From an uncultured Bacteroides sp. (lineage in GTDB: Bacteria > Bacteroidota > Bacteroidia > Bacteroidales > Bacteroidaceae), in NCBI GenBank assembly GCA_947038155.1, contig CAMQVH010000001.1:186001-250000 (forward strand): a DNA stretch of 64,000 nucleotides. The letters run 5' to 3'. Position 1 is the first letter of the stretch, and every line of letters starts with the position of its first letter. Below the pieces are notes generated by a model. It had not been told where the DNA came from and made no database searches. It saw only the letters and a list, made by a program, of their open reading frames with translations. Of this stretch, positions 27,833 to 37,220 are shown piece after piece. The translations under genes were made by a program, and so were the position numbers.

Positions 27833-29040
27833 TGTTTGGATTATTATCAAAAAATAAGGAAGGTATCTTCAATGTCGGGTTATTAGAAATGGCAATTGCG
27901 CTATATCCTATCATTGCAGGATATGGCTATGGTTCTTTTAAATTGGCTTTTGGCTTTCTTTTGATTATTGATGTTTGTTTGATTGGACGTATGAGGCAAT
28001 CAAACGTGTCGTTCAGACAGTTATACCAATACTTAGCCTTTGTTGTATTGCACAATACAGTGTGGCTGTTTTTGCTACAGTCGGTACCTAGTTATTTTGT
28101 GAATTCATGCATAGCTGATGTTATTTATCTTGTTTCAATAGTACTGATAGTCCCACACTTGGACTTTGTTAAGCTCAAGAATTCTATCTACATAGTGGCT
28201 GTCGTTTGTATAGTTGGTATGATTTACCATGTGCTGATGATACAGACTGGTCATTCCATTCAGCCTATTAAGTTGCCGTTTATGCCTGAAATGGGATCAC
28301 AGTCTCGACTTTATGCCTATTTGGATCGTCCTACCTCTTTCTTTTGGGAACCTCAGTCATATGCTTCTTTCATGTTGGTGCCTCTTTTCTTCCTGCTTAG
28401 GGAGAGACAAATGCTTTTTGCTTTCCTTGTGGCTGCTTCCATGCTTGTTTCCACCTCTACTACAGGTATCTTGATGGCAATGTTCATGCTTGCTTTCTTC
28501 CTACTGACGCAAAAGCAGAAGATATGGTATCGGGTTCTTGGTGTGGCGGCAATCATAGGTCTGGTGTATTTCTTCTTATATTCATCATTCACATCATCAG
28601 GACTAGAAAAATTAGAGAATACTAATCTGGAAGAAAATAACAGAACCATTAATGGTCTTTTGATTGCTCAAGATATGAATTTCTTTGATCTCATTTTTGG
28701 AGTACCATTTGCCAACTTGCAGGATGCTTACGAAGCTGGGTACATTACTCGAAATATTATTGTAATGGCTGATGGTATCGTGTTTGTTTCCGCTTTCTGG
28801 GTGTGCTTGTGTTGTCAAGGTTTGATAGGATTGTTCTTCTTCATGAACGTCTATTGGGGAATATTTAAGCAGAATAAGGCAGTATCACCATACTTGATTT
28901 GTATAATAATCAGCCTTTTCTCCAATCCGGATATTTTGGGTGCATCATACGTTTTTCAGCTTATGATAATGTATGTTTTCATATCCTACAATCAGAAGCA
29001 CGACGAACAATTAGAATACAGTAACAGTTATGAAAATTAA
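27832..29040 (+). CDS. wzy: Wzy-like polysaccharide polymerase
   Basis: A 402-residue integral membrane protein with about ten to eleven hydrophobic segments and a larger external loop between about residues 135 and 175 (QPIKLPFMPEMGSQSRLYAYL, then DRPTSFFWEPQSYA). It has no close signature, which is usual for Wzy polymerases; the topology, the length and the position within a capsule operon identify it. It would link repeat units into the chain on the periplasmic face. The composition is AT-rich (roughly one third G plus C in 27841-27900), typical of wzy genes. It overlaps the pyruvyl transferase gene by 11 bases. Confidence 0.78.
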   Translation: MFGLLSKNKEGIFNVGLLEMAIALYPIIAGYGYGSFKLAFGFLLIIDVCLIGRMRQSNVSFRQLYQYLAFVVLHNTVWLFLLQSVPSYFVNSCIADVIYLVSIVLIVPHLDFVKLKNSIYIVAVVCIVGMIYHVLMIQTGHSIQPIKLPFMPEMGSQSRLYAYLDRPTSFFWEPQSYASFMLVPLFFLLRERQMLFAFLVAASMLVSTSTTGILMAMFMLAFFLLTQKQKIWYRVLGVAAIIGLVYFFLYSSFTSSGLEKLENTNLEENNRTINGLLIAQDMNFFDLIFGVPFANLQDAYEAGYITRNIIVMADGIVFVSAFWVCLCCQGLIGLFFFMNVYWGIFKQNKAVSPYLICIIISLFSNPDILGASYVFQLMIMYVFISYNQKHDEQLEYSNSYEN

Positions 29041-30148
29041 TATCCTTACATTTCAGTTTGCTAAAAACTATGGTGCAATTTTGCAGGCGCACGCATTATC
29101 TTCATATATAAAGAATGATCTCCATGAAGAGTGTGAGATTATTCAGTATTGGCCAGAGAGAAGTGACGCCTCATGGAATATGTATTATCGAGGATTTGAA
29201 CCGAAAGTAATTCTACGCAATATCTTTGTTTTTTTCAATATCAAGTTTAAGCGAGAATTTAGGGCAAAGAATCAGGTCATGCAGAAAGCTATATCAGAAC
29301 TTCTGCCTCTTACTAAAGAAAGATATACTCGTGAATCAATCCTAAAGCACCCCCCTACTGCCAATGCCTACATTTGCGGAAGTGACCAAGTTTGGAACTT
29401 TGTCAAGTGCTTTGACGATCCTACATACTTCTTCGATTTTACAAAGTCAATGAAGAATGTCAAGCGAATTGGTTATGCACCAAGCATTGCCGACCCATGG
29501 CCAAAGTCAAGGTGGGAGGAATTCAAGGGGTATCTTTCTCATATGGATATCATCTCTGTTCGTGAAAAGAGCGATGTGCCAGTGGTTGAGAAACTCTCAG
29601 GCAAGCCGGTTACGCACGTCGTAGATCCTGTATTCTTGAAGACAAGAGAGTATTGGGACAACCTCTCGCAGGACATGAACATCAAGGAACACTATATCTT
29701 CTGCTATTTCCTTGGTACAAATGATTTGGCTGTTAATCTGGTTAACAAGGTGAAGCAACTTACCGGCTTCAAGATTGTCCACTTGAATCTGAACGCTCGC
29801 GATCGTTTTAATTCGGATTACAACCTGCGTGCTGTCTCTCCTCAGCAGTTTATCGGTCTCATCAAGAATGCTTCATACGTTTGTACCAACTCATTCCATT
29901 GCTCTGCATTCTCTATCATCTTCCGCAAGAACTACTTTGTAGCTCCCAAGGGTTTTGCCAATGCCCGTATGGAGAGCCTGCAGGAGATGTTCGGTCTGAA
30001 CAATCGCATGTTTACGCAAGAGCTGATCGATGGCATGACCATTGAACAGATGACTGTAGATTATTCTAAGGCTGACGAAAAGTTCGCTCCATTTAAGGAG
30101 AAGTCTTTACAATACCTCAACAACGCACTTTATGGAGAACCAAATTAA
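29030..30148 (+). CDS. Polysaccharide pyruvyl transferase family protein
   Basis: A 372-residue protein of the pyruvyl transferase family (CsaB/WcaK-like). KINILTFQFAKNYGAILQAHAL is the usual start, AYICGSDQVWN is the central motif, and VCTNSFHCSAFSII near residue 285 is the signature loop. Characterised members put a pyruvate ketal from PEP onto sugars of exopolysaccharides. It overlaps its FrhB-like partner by 17 bases. That pairing is common in capsule loci of gut Bacteroidetes and Firmicutes and suggests a joint function that is not established. Confidence 0.88.
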   Translation: MKINILTFQFAKNYGAILQAHALSSYIKNDLHEECEIIQYWPERSDASWNMYYRGFEPKVILRNIFVFFNIKFKREFRAKNQVMQKAISELLPLTKERYTRESILKHPPTANAYICGSDQVWNFVKCFDDPTYFFDFTKSMKNVKRIGYAPSIADPWPKSRWEEFKGYLSHMDIISVREKSDVPVVEKLSGKPVTHVVDPVFLKTREYWDNLSQDMNIKEHYIFCYFLGTNDLAVNLVNKVKQLTGFKIVHLNLNARDRFNSDYNLRAVSPQQFIGLIKNASYVCTNSFHCSAFSIIFRKNYFVAPKGFANARMESLQEMFGLNNRMFTQELIDGMTIEQMTVDYSKADEKFAPFKEKSLQYLNNALYGEPN

Positions 30149-31316
30149 ACTGGTGGAGAAAACGCATTGCACAGGTTGTCGAGCTTGTTCCAATGCTTGC
30201 CCCACATCGAGCATTAAGTTTGAGTTGAACGGGTTGCACTATTACCCTACGATAGATGAGGACACCTGCATCCGTTGCGGCAAGTGCATGAGTGTATGCT
30301 CGCCTCTTCAATGGGATATAAAGCATCCTTCCGGTATAGAAGTAAAGTCCAAGTATTACTGTGCCTGGAATAAAGATGCAGCAGAACGATATGCTGCCAC
30401 TTCGGGAGGCGTTGGTGGTGCTATGGCTGAACTGGCGTTGAGAAACGGGTGGTATGTGTGTGGAGCTGCTTTCGATAAGGATTGGCATCTATCTCACATC
30501 GTATCAAACGATAAATCCATTATAGAGCAGATTAGGGGCTCTAAATATCTACAGAGTAATATGGATGGGGTATATGCAAAGATTAAAGTACTCTTGGACG
30601 AAGGTGAGAAGATGCTGTTTATTGGTACTCCTTGCCAGGCCGATGCTTTGAACAATTGCGTTCCTGTGAGGCTGCGAGAGAATCTGCTTCTTTGTGAGAT
30701 TATCTGCCATGGTGTCAATTCACCCAAGGTTTGGGAAGATTACAGACATCACTTGGAGAACTACCACAAGTCTCCAATAGCCATCTATAATTTTCGCTCC
30801 AAGAGTTATGGATGGGGTAAGCTGCGAGTAGCCTATACATTGGCAAATGGCAAGGAGGTGGATGTTCCTGCTTACCAAAACATATTCCACCATTGGTTTG
30901 GACAGCACTTCATGCTTCGCGAGTCTTGCCTCAGGTGTCAGTACAGAACTGTCAATCGCTATTCGGACATTATCATTGGCGACTTCTGGGGTATTGAAAA
31001 CATCGAACCAACGCTTGACGTGAAGGCCGGAGCTTCGGTTGTTATCATCAATTCGCCAGCCGGCGAGTCGTTCTTTGCAGACTGTCAGATAACCAAGAAG
31101 GAGATAGATGCCTCTTCTGCCTTGAAGGTCATCAAGGGGGGGGTAGATAAGACTACCGAAGAACGTAAAGTGATGGAAATAGAGCGGATGCATAAGTTTG
31201 AAGCGGACTATGCTACTCACACGTTTGATATAATGTACAAAGATCTCTATCCACATATTACCCTAATGCAAAAATTGTTGAACTCCGTATTATACCACCT
31301 GCATTTAAAGAAATGA
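30132..31316 (+). CDS. FrhB-like (coenzyme F420 hydrogenase beta-type) iron-sulfur flavoprotein
   Basis: A 394-residue protein. Residues about 5-60 carry two [4Fe-4S] motifs: CTGCRACSNACP and CIRCGKCMSVCSP. The rest is the FrhB/FdhB domain with SGGVGGAMAELAL and FIGTPCQADAL, a flavin-binding region, and a further Cys pair in CLRCQYRTVNRYSDI. Family members with known function use reduced F420 or flavin; Bacteroides has no F420, so this member probably carries out a flavin/Fe-S reduction or dehydration step on a sugar. It contains a G8 run at 31136-31143 but stays in frame. Its stop overlaps the flippase start (ATGA). Confidence 0.88.
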   Translation: MENQIKLVEKTHCTGCRACSNACPTSSIKFELNGLHYYPTIDEDTCIRCGKCMSVCSPLQWDIKHPSGIEVKSKYYCAWNKDAAERYAATSGGVGGAMAELALRNGWYVCGAAFDKDWHLSHIVSNDKSIIEQIRGSKYLQSNMDGVYAKIKVLLDEGEKMLFIGTPCQADALNNCVPVRLRENLLLCEIICHGVNSPKVWEDYRHHLENYHKSPIAIYNFRSKSYGWGKLRVAYTLANGKEVDVPAYQNIFHHWFGQHFMLRESCLRCQYRTVNRYSDIIIGDFWGIENIEPTLDVKAGASVVIINSPAGESFFADCQITKKEIDASSALKVIKGGVDKTTEERKVMEIERMHKFEADYATHTFDIMYKDLYPHITLMQKLLNSVLYHLHLKK

Positions 31317-32836
31317 GTAAAAAGAATATTGCAAAATCCGCGATAGGTGTAACCTTCGTGATGATCATAGGTTACCTCCTTTCGTTCGGAAAGGAAGCGG
31401 TAGTTGCTTACTACTTTGGGGTATCGCCCGAAGTAGATGCCTATACCATTGCTATACAGGTTCCTGTTATTCTTTTCTCGTTTGTGGCTGTAGCCATCCA
31501 GTCGGTGGTAGTGCCTATTTATTCAGATATACTTTACAATCAGAGTCGAGACAATGCCAATCAGTTTGCCAGCAATCTGATCATCATCGTCACATTGTTT
31601 GTCTTGTTGCTCTTCCTTTTGGGCGAGACATTCGCGAGTGGACTGATTTACCTATTTGCTCCTGGTTTCAGTTCAGAGGTGCATGACCTTGCAACTACAT
31701 TGTTGAGAATAACTCTTCCTACAGTGTTCTTTTCGTTGGTTATCAAGGTCTATACAGCCATTTTAAATGTCAATAAAAAATGTGTATTTCCTGAGTTGGG
31801 ATTGCTGCTTCTTAATATTGGATTGATTGTCACCATTGTGGTGCTTCAAGCCCAATACGGTATTGTGGCTGCGTGTTTTGGTCAGATTGTCGGTACTTTG
31901 GCTCAGTTTGTTTTCTTAGCATTGCTGATTAGGAAGTACTTTACTTTCTCGTTTTGTTTTAATCCGAAGGAAGAGAAAATGAAGCAAGCCTTGAAGATGT
32001 CCTTACCTGTGTTTTGGAGTATCAGTGTGGCTGAATTGAACGCAATGATCAATCGTATGGTTGCCTCATTCCTATTCGTAGGATCAATTGCTGCACTCAG
32101 TTATGCTCAGAAGTTGAACACCATCTTTATATCCTTCTTCACGTCGGCTATTGCTACCATCGTATATCCCCTCTATGCGGAATCGGCAGCCAAGGGCGAT
32201 ATGCAACAACTCAATAGTCGCATTAACCTGACGATGTCGGTTTATGCATTTTTCCTTGTGCCGGTGATGGCATTCCTGTTATGTTTCAAGCGTGAGGTTG
32301 TTACGTTGGCATTTGCACGAGGGGCCTTTGATGCTTCTGCCATCGATTTGACTCAGCAACTCTTAGGTTTCTATGTGCTCGGATTGCTATTCCTATCGTT
32401 GCGAGGTACGGTCACGAATGTGTTTTATTCGCTGAAAGACAGTACCACGCCGGCCAAGAACGCAACTGTCGGTGTTCTTATCAACCTTGTGCTGAACCTT
32501 ACGTTACCGTTTGTTATGGGAATCAATGGTCTTGCTCTGGCTACAGCACTCTCTGCCATCTACATTACGACTATGTTGGTCATCTTACTGCTGAAGAAAC
32601 ATCAGGAGTTCCACCTCAAAGGATTCTTTAAGAACTTCAAAGGGATTGTCATCGCATCGTTCATTACCGCGCTGGTGATGTTGACAAATAAATACTTGAT
32701 GGGAGATTATTCGATACTATTACAATTCAGCTTAGGTAGTTTGTGCTGTATAATAACCTACTTGTTTTGTGTGTTGGTAATGCGCATTCCGATATTCATG
32801 ATGTTTGCAGATATGATTAAGAGAAAGAAGAAATAA
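31313..32836 (+). CDS. MurJ/MviN-type oligosaccharide flippase (Wzx role)
   Basis: A 507-residue membrane protein with about fourteen transmembrane segments. The start IAKSAIGVTFVMIIGYLLSFGKEAVVAYYFG resembles MurJ/MviN lipid II flippases more than ordinary Wzx proteins, and SLRGTVTNVFYSLKDSTTPA in the second half is also MurJ-like. In a capsule operon with no other flippase gene it would move the undecaprenyl-linked repeat unit across the inner membrane. The start overlaps the previous stop codon. Confidence 0.87.
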   Translation: MSKKNIAKSAIGVTFVMIIGYLLSFGKEAVVAYYFGVSPEVDAYTIAIQVPVILFSFVAVAIQSVVVPIYSDILYNQSRDNANQFASNLIIIVTLFVLLLFLLGETFASGLIYLFAPGFSSEVHDLATTLLRITLPTVFFSLVIKVYTAILNVNKKCVFPELGLLLLNIGLIVTIVVLQAQYGIVAACFGQIVGTLAQFVFLALLIRKYFTFSFCFNPKEEKMKQALKMSLPVFWSISVAELNAMINRMVASFLFVGSIAALSYAQKLNTIFISFFTSAIATIVYPLYAESAAKGDMQQLNSRINLTMSVYAFFLVPVMAFLLCFKREVVTLAFARGAFDASAIDLTQQLLGFYVLGLLFLSLRGTVTNVFYSLKDSTTPAKNATVGVLINLVLNLTLPFVMGINGLALATALSAIYITTMLVILLLKKHQEFHLKGFFKNFKGIVIASFITALVMLTNKYLMGDYSILLQFSLGSLCCIITYLFCVLVMRIPIFMMFADMIKRKKK

Positions 32837-32849
32837 AAAACGACAGATC

Positions 32850-34025
32850 ATGAAAATATTATCTTTTGGCTATATTCCTTCTAATTTCGGAGGTCGGCAA
32901 AGTAGCGGTTTGGCGAATGTCATCTATCAGTTAGCTTATCATGTGGCAAAACTGAATGGGGTGGAAATGATTTTGGCTGCTACTGATGTGTTTGTGCCTG
33001 AGTTGCATAAGGATGGGTTAACTATCTTAGGCTGGACGAAGGGGATGCTGATAAAACACGCTCTGATGCATCCTGTTGTAGGGGCAAAGATATTAGTCAA
33101 CACATTTTGTTGCAAAACTAAGTATTCTCCATTGGTATCCATACTTGGGATTTTCTTCAAGAGTTTGCTACTTGATTATGCTATACGGAAGGTGCAGCCA
33201 CAAGTGCTGCATCTTCATGGAGCAATTTCGCCTTTTTACTTACCTCTTATTCCAAATAATGTAAAGGTGATTGTTACACTCCATGGCAACGTAGGCGATG
33301 ACGCCAACATCGTCAACTATCAGACTTATGCTAAGTTGGAAAAAGACTTGATGAAATCTAATAGAGTTGATAAGCTTTGCCTCATAGCGTCCATGTTGGA
33401 AAACATTTTTATAACTGAGTATGGTGAAATTGTGCCCCCTGTAAAGATAATACTCAATGCCTACGATGATAAGGTATTCTACCTGACAGAAAAGAATAAT
33501 AAAAAACTCACCCTTTGTACTATTGCTTCTTATTCCGACCGTAAAGGTCAAGAGCGCGTCATTGAGGCCATGAAGAATAGCGGATGCGATTATCGCTATT
33601 TGTGCATCGGTCATATCTCTGAGGAGAACAAGAAGATGCTCGAAGAGAAAGCAAAAGGATTGGACTTTGAGTGGCTGGGTGTGAAGAAACCGACTGAAAT
33701 TCGTAAAATACTTGCTGAATGTGATTATATGATTCTGCCAAGCTCATCAGAGGGCTTTGGTCTAGTCTATCTCGAAGCCATCGCATGTGGCGTGCCGGTT
33801 ATCATTCCTCAGCACTTGCCCTTGGCTCAGGAGGGTTATATCCTTAACGAGAGTAATTCCATTAGTATAGCAGACAGTAGCTCAAAGGCTATTGAGGCTG
33901 TATTGCCTTCACTACAGGAAAGTAAATGGGACAGAAAAACAGTTTCAGAGTCTATCATCTCCTATACTTGGGACAATATCGCTAAAGAATATGAAGCACA
34001 ATTTGCATCACTAATAAAAAAATGA
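32850..34025 (+). CDS. Glycosyltransferase family 4
   Basis: A 391-residue GT-B glycosyltransferase. The N-terminal half starts KILSFGYIPSNFGGRQSSGL, containing the glycine-rich acceptor loop. The C-terminal half includes ASYSDRKGQERVIEAM and LPSSSEGFGLVYLEAIACGVP, the Glu-x7-Glu nucleotide-sugar-binding motif of GT4. It is a retaining transferase that would add one sugar of the repeat unit on the cytoplasmic side; donor and linkage are not readable. It begins 13 bases after the flippase gene. Confidence 0.9.
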   Translation: MKILSFGYIPSNFGGRQSSGLANVIYQLAYHVAKLNGVEMILAATDVFVPELHKDGLTILGWTKGMLIKHALMHPVVGAKILVNTFCCKTKYSPLVSILGIFFKSLLLDYAIRKVQPQVLHLHGAISPFYLPLIPNNVKVIVTLHGNVGDDANIVNYQTYAKLEKDLMKSNRVDKLCLIASMLENIFITEYGEIVPPVKIILNAYDDKVFYLTEKNNKKLTLCTIASYSDRKGQERVIEAMKNSGCDYRYLCIGHISEENKKMLEEKAKGLDFEWLGVKKPTEIRKILAECDYMILPSSSEGFGLVYLEAIACGVPVIIPQHLPLAQEGYILNESNSISIADSSSKAIEAVLPSLQESKWDRKTVSESIISYTWDNIAKEYEAQFASLIKK

Positions 34026-34029
34026 AACA

Positions 34030-34860
34030 ATGGATTTTAGAAGTTTATATCGTCTCAATTTGCTGTTTATCAACGCGGGTGGTAAAGTAAAATATCTACT
34101 CCGCCTTTCTTCATTGAGTAAGACCAAGAAATTACTAAAGACAAACGAGAAGATTATTGCGACCCGTAAGCACGACACCATCTACATCTGTGGACTTGGT
34201 CCTTCGCTGGCAGATGTGGATTTGGATAGGTTGATAGACAAAGATACCGATACCTTGGTCGTGAACCATTTTTTCAAGATGGCTGAGAAGACAAAATTGA
34301 GACCAACCTACTATCTGATGGCTGATGCCGGATTCATGAAACCAAAGCATATTGAGGCTTTCAACAAGGCTGTTGAAATGTATAAGAAAGATACCACTTT
34401 TGTCTGGAACACCTCCTTTCTGAACATCAATCCCGATTTGATCAACTTGGACTGTAAAAAGACTTTCCTTGCGATGTACAATGGCTACTACATCGATCCT
34501 AAGAAATTCGAGCTTACTAAGGTCATACCGGCTTTTGGTAATGTCGTTTGTGCTGCTATTGCATTTGCCATAGGTGCAGGATATAAGAAGATAGTCCTTC
34601 TGGGATGTGATTTCAATTCTTTTGCCTTCCCTCATGAGGTTCATTGCTATGATGGCGGTAAGGAAAACAAGGCTGTACGAAGAATATCTCTTGGTTATGA
34701 GCTCTTCTGCTATTGCTTCGATGCATCTGTCCATGTGCAGTTGGCAGAATATGCTAGAACATTGGGCGTTGAGATCATCAATTCTACTAAAGGATCGCTA
34801 ATTGATGCGTATCCTATGAATGTTGATGAAACTTTATATAGAACTGGTGTTGATAAGTAA
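34030..34860 (+). CDS. GT42/Maf-like protein, candidate nonulosonic acid transferase
   Basis: A 276-residue protein. [19 protein letters not shown] at about residues 50-68 corresponds to the nucleotide loop (GxGPSL) shared by Campylobacter GT42 sialyltransferases and DUF115/Maf proteins. [22 protein letters not shown] followed by LLGCDFN, near residue 165, matches the GVYMCAVAIALGYKEIYLSGIDF-type segment of GT42 in order and spacing; only the landmarks are given. [14 protein letters not shown] near residue 255 corresponds to the C-terminal substrate loop. Since this locus makes a CMP-nonulosonate, this gene is the best candidate to transfer it to the repeat unit. The assignment is from remembered motifs, not a search. 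Confidence 0.65.
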   Translation: MDFRSLYRLNLLFINAGGKVKYLLRLSSLSKTKKLLKTNEKIIATRKHDTIYICGLGPSLADVDLDRLIDKDTDTLVVNHFFKMAEKTKLRPTYYLMADAGFMKPKHIEAFNKAVEMYKKDTTFVWNTSFLNINPDLINLDCKKTFLAMYNGYYIDPKKFELTKVIPAFGNVVCAAIAFAIGAGYKKIVLLGCDFNSFAFPHEVHCYDGGKENKAVRRISLGYELFCYCFDASVHVQLAEYARTLGVEIINSTKGSLIDAYPMNVDETLYRTGVDK

Positions 34861-35501
34861 TGGGAGCTTTAAAATACATTAAAGGTGGGCTAAGAAATCT
34901 CTTGAATTCAGGAGTGTCATTTCTATCGCGTATTGATGATGTTTCAGAGGTTAGTCCAAAAGCAAAGGTATATGGCAAGACACTGATTTATCAGTCACAA
35001 ATTGATGACTACTCGTATGTGGCAAGTGGAACGCAAGTGATTTGTACTAAAATTGGCAAATTTTGTTCTATTGCTGATGATGTAATTCTTGGTCCTGGAA
35101 TACATACTCTTAGTCAAATATCTTCCTCTCCAATTTTCACAGAATACTATAATGCGGTTGGTAAGAGTTGGACTTCCAAAACTGTAGTAAAGCCCTTCAA
35201 ACCTGTGTGTATAGGACACGATGTGTGGATTGGCAGCAGAGTGGTTGTTATGGGAGGTGTAACTATCGGAAATGGTGCAGTCGTAGGAGCATGTGCCGTA
35301 GTCACTAAGGATGTTCCTCCGTACGCCATTGTAGGTGGCGTTCCTGCAAAAGTCATTCGCTATCGTTTCCCTGAAGACGTTATCTCAAAACTAGAGGAAA
35401 TCCAATGGTGGGATATGCCAGAGGAGAAACTTAAGTCATACATCGCATTATTCCAAAAAGAAAATATAAGGATTGAGGATCTAGAAGAACTTTGTTGCTA
35501 A
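34860..35501 (+). CDS. Xenobiotic-acyltransferase-type (CatB-like) O-acetyltransferase
   Basis: A 213-residue left-handed beta-helix protein. Hexapeptide repeats run from about residue 30 ([38 protein letters not shown]) to [25 protein letters not shown] near residue 150, followed by the PAKVIRYRF tail common in the CatB/VatD branch. It probably O-acetylates a sugar of the capsule with acetyl-CoA. Its ATG overlaps the stop of the GT42/Maf-like gene by one base, which suggests that both act on the same sugar, perhaps the nonulosonate. Confidence 0.85.
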   Translation: MGALKYIKGGLRNLLNSGVSFLSRIDDVSEVSPKAKVYGKTLIYQSQIDDYSYVASGTQVICTKIGKFCSIADDVILGPGIHTLSQISSSPIFTEYYNAVGKSWTSKTVVKPFKPVCIGHDVWIGSRVVVMGGVTIGNGAVVGACAVVTKDVPPYAIVGGVPAKVIRYRFPEDVISKLEEIQWWDMPEEKLKSYIALFQKENIRIEDLEELCC

Positions 35502-35579
35502 TATGAAACCTGCCCGAACAAGTGAAGTGTAAGCTCATGGTGCAATTCCAACGGACGGAAAAAAGAATGAAATCAAATT

Positions 35580-36600
35580 ATGAGTGAATTGCAAATATCA
35601 CAACGAGGGTATCAAATGCCACAATCGCCAATCCGTAAGTTGGCTCTTTTGGCGTATGCGGCTGAGGATGAGAGCGTGAAGATTTACCGACTGAATATCG
35701 GTCAGCCGGATCTGCCTACTCCGCAGAAGGCGATGGATGTGCTAAAGAATGTGGATCGTACCACCCTAGAGTACTCACCTTCGCAAGGTTATAGGTCGCT
35801 TCGTGAGACGCTGGTAAACTACTACGAGCGCTACCAAATTAAGTTGAATGCGGATGAGATTATAGTTCCAGAGCCTGCATATGCGAACTACATGAGCTTC
35901 GCTATTTCGGCGGGTGCGGATTCGTACGGTGGCAACTACCATTGAGGAAGGATTCTGCTTGTCTCATGTAGATAAGTTTGAGAAACTGATCAACGAGCGC
36001 ACAAAGGCGATTCTGATTTGCACTCCAAACAATCTTACAGGCTACCTCTATACGCAGAAGGAGATGAGGTGTATCGCGAGTTCATCTATACTGGATCGCC
36101 TTACATTTCGGCAATGCAATTGGAGGGTATCGAGCAGCATGTGGTGCTGATTGATTCGGTGTCGAAGCGTTACTCAGAGTGCGGCATTCGTATTGGTGCT
36201 CTCATCACGAAGAACGAACTGGTGAGTAAGACCGTCATGAAGTTCTGTCAGACGCGACTGAGTCCTCCATTGTTGGGGCAGCTAGTGGCAGAGGCTTCCA
36301 TCTCGAAGGAACGGAGCAGTATCGCGCGAGGTGTACGACGAGTATGTGAAACGTCGGAAATGTATGATTGATGGTGTGAATCGTACCCCCAGTTGCTATA
36401 CCCTCGGTGCCTATGGGCGCGTTCTACAAGGTGGCAAAACTGCCAGTGGTTGGCGAGACGATTATGCAGGCTTCTGCTGCTGGATTCTATACTTCGCCTG
36501 ATTTGGGAAAAGATCAAGTGAGACTAGCGTATGTGCTTTGTAAAGAAGATTTATAGAGGACACTTATGATATTGCAGAAAGTTTTAGATGAATATGATAT
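35580..36600 (+). pseudogene. Decayed class I/II PLP aminotransferase
   Basis: The first 120 codons read as an aspartate/alanine-type aminotransferase (YRLNIGQPDLPTPQKAMDVL, then LEYSPSQGYRSLRE). A piece of about 25 codons is missing where NADEIIV joins directly to PEPAYANY. A frameshift follows near 35925, then TTIEEGF, a second deletion near 36070 that removes the strand before the DEVYREF motif, and the Lys region DSVSKRYSECGIRIG intact in frame. Further frameshifts follow near 36310 and 36390, and the tail runs to about 36600. With several lesions it is clearly dead. It fills most of the gap between the acetyltransferase and the sugar transferase genes. Confidence 0.88.
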
Positions 36601-36621
36601 ATTGAATAACAAATAATTGAT

Positions 36622-37215
36622 ATGTACGTACATTTCTTTAAGAGAGTCATAGATTTTCTGGTTGCGTTGTGTGCGCTTCCTTTCTTTTGTGTAATTTACA
36701 TTGTATTAGCTCCTTTCTATTTCTTTATGGATAGAGGCCCGATGTTCTATTCTGGAAAGCGTCTGGGACAGTATGGCAAGCCATTCCCTATGCATAAGTT
36801 CCGCTCAATGAAGGTGAATGCACCAGATATTCGTCTGAAGGATGGTTCAACTTACAATGGTGATGATGATCCACGTGTAACAAAGCTTGGCCGTTTTATT
36901 CGCAAGACGAGTTTAGATGAGATACCTCAGATTTTAAACGTGCTGAAGGGTGACATGAGTCTGATTGGTCCTCGTCCTGATCCGTTAGATTGGCTGGACA
37001 AGTATAAAGAGGAAGAGAAGGTCTTCCTGAATGTGCATCCCGGAATCACTGGCTATAATCAGGCATACTATCGTAATAGTTCCGATGCACAGGAGAAGAT
37101 TGACAATGACGTGTATTACGCAAAGAACATCAGTTTCGCCCTTGATGTGAAGATAATTTTGAAAACCATCAAGACAGTGTTGTTCCGCGAGAATGTTAAT
37201 GTAACAAGAGAATAA
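36622..37215 (+). CDS. Small phosphoglycosyl transferase (PglC-like), initiates the repeat unit
   Basis: A 197-residue monotopic phosphoglycosyl transferase. It has an N-terminal membrane hairpin (FFKRVIDFLVALCALPFFCV), the KFRSM motif, DDPRVTKLGRFIRKTSLDEIP with the catalytic Asp-Glu pair, and MSLIGPRP. It is the short PglC form without the WcaJ-type N-terminal extension. It moves a sugar phosphate from a UDP-sugar, probably the product of the CapD-type dehydratase branch, to undecaprenyl phosphate, starting the repeat unit. It lies 22 bases after the end of the aminotransferase remnant. Confidence 0.93.
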   Translation: MYVHFFKRVIDFLVALCALPFFCVIYIVLAPFYFFMDRGPMFYSGKRLGQYGKPFPMHKFRSMKVNAPDIRLKDGSTYNGDDDPRVTKLGRFIRKTSLDEIPQILNVLKGDMSLIGPRPDPLDWLDKYKEEEKVFLNVHPGITGYNQAYYRNSSDAQEKIDNDVYYAKNISFALDVKIILKTIKTVLFRENVNVTRE

Positions 37216-37220
37216 TTACT

